This document shows positions 23,636 to 24,005 of a stretch of 24,005 nt of DNA, one piece after another. The notes under the pieces were generated by a model, which was not told the DNA's origin, made no database searches, and saw nothing but the letters and a program-made list of their open reading frames with translations. The position numbers and the translations under genes were made by a program. Every line of letters starts with the position of its first letter. Positions within the stretch are counted from its first letter, which is position 1. The DNA lies in contig JBCBVA010000056.1 of the NCBI GenBank assembly GCA_039817825.1, positions 1 to 24,005 of the forward strand, read 5' to 3'. The DNA comes from PCC-7336 sp039817825 (GTDB taxonomy: Bacteria; Cyanobacteriota; Cyanobacteriia; Thermostichales; PCC-7336).

Positions 23636-23942
23636 AGCAGCAAACGCTCTAGATAGTGGTTGTAGTCCTAGTTTGGCAGTAGTTTACGCCAGCTAGCAGG
23701 AGCCTCCACAAGATTTAGGAAAGTCAGCATTGCTCCAGATAAATCCAGCTAATCGTTAGTCTTCTAGAGCCATTCAGCTTTTGCGAGGCACAACATCTAC
23801 TTCGTCAAAAATGGTTCGTCATTGTGAACCGATAACCCAAACTTATCGGCCGCCTGCAAAATCCTAATTCTCACGGCCTTTGCATTTCGTAATGAATGGT
23901 TACAATGAACCCATAATTCATTTTTTCCAGGAATCATTCGAA
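23636..23942. other. Divergent dnaE-psbA intergenic region (307 bases)
   Basis: No gene is seen. The right end holds the psbA promoter and leader. A GGTTC-N8-GAACC inverted repeat lies at 23813-23830, about 50 bases upstream of the psbA -35 box, and could be a regulator site. The left part should contain the dnaE promoter, which I cannot place. Confidence 0.5.
23879..23906 (+). promoter_or_regulatory. psbA promoter
   Basis: TTTGCA (23879-23884) and TACAAT (23901-23906) are separated by 16 bases, resembling the sigma-70-type promoters known for cyanobacterial psbA genes. The predicted transcript has a short leader of about 30 bases containing an AT-rich stretch with a run of six T residues and the ribosome-binding site AGGAA (23929-23933). 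Confidence 0.7.
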
Positions 23943-24005
23943 ATGACAACTCTAGTACAACGCCGCGAGAGCGGCAGCGTATGGGAGCAGTTCTGCGAGT
24001 GGGTC
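23943..24005 (+). CDS. psbA: Photosystem II D1 protein, first 21 residues (3' end outside window)
   Basis: D1 is a core reaction-centre subunit of photosystem II that binds the Mn cluster, P680 chlorophylls and the QB quinone in the thylakoid membrane. Only the N-terminus is present (MTTLVQRRESGSVWEQFCEWV). It matches the family pattern of MTT, a leucine-containing linker, QRRES, then W-x-x-FC-x-WV. AGGAA lies nine bases before the ATG. A normal promoter precedes it. Too little is visible to tell which D1 isoform this is, or to exclude a divergent paralogue such as chlorophyll f synthase. Cyanobacteria usually carry several psbA copies. Confidence 0.93.
   Translation, partial: MTTLVQRRESGSVWEQFCEWV

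Noticed and set aside
1..24005. tRNA, rRNA, CRISPR array or complete insertion sequence
   Set aside because: I looked for T-loop-like motifs, regular short repeats with spacers and transposase motifs by eye and found none convincing.

Overview
The window is a roughly 24 kb piece of a cyanobacterial chromosome. The evidence is the many HIP1 palindromes (GCGATCGC), the start of psbA (photosystem II D1) at the right edge, Calvin-cycle-type transketolase at the left edge, and several proteins that look cyanobacterial. Base composition is moderately GC-rich. DnaE is encoded as one uninterrupted gene with no trace of the split intein found in many cyanobacteria. This hints at, but does not prove, one of the lineages that lack it. 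The species cannot be named from this window.

Left part (1-5,711): the C-terminal two thirds of transketolase with a clean terminator, a HAD-family hydrolase, an OmpA-like peptidoglycan-binding envelope protein with an 11-G tract in its disordered linker, and serA with a strong terminator hairpin. Next comes a 640-base gap holding a diverged dispersed repeat and an AT-rich promoter-like stretch.

Middle part (6,304-14,698): an unrecognised protein with two related helical modules; a two-gene minus-strand unit coding for an RnfD/NqrB-like membrane protein and a secreted DUF2330 protein; a PilB/GspE-like protein with no ATPase core; tilS with an in-frame repeat-derived insertion; a DivIVA-like coiled-coil protein; a solitary ureB; and a small hypothetical protein.

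Right part (14,699-24,005): a 450-base gap with two strong hairpins, a sulfotransferase, an allophanate-hydrolase-C-terminal-like protein, a SAM methyltransferase, an M20-family amidohydrolase (allantoate/ureidopropionate/N-carbamoyl type), a membrane-anchored alpha/beta hydrolase, dnaE, and the divergent psbA promoter and first codons.

Most genes are unrelated housekeeping functions in short or single-gene units. Two groupings may be functional. One is the RnfD-like/DUF2330 pair. The other is a loose set of urea/ureide nitrogen-salvage genes (ureB, the allophanate-hydrolase-like protein, the M20 amidohydrolase), two of which carry independent 16-bp tandem duplications in their upstream regions. 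No complete mobile element, CRISPR array, rRNA or tRNA gene was seen.
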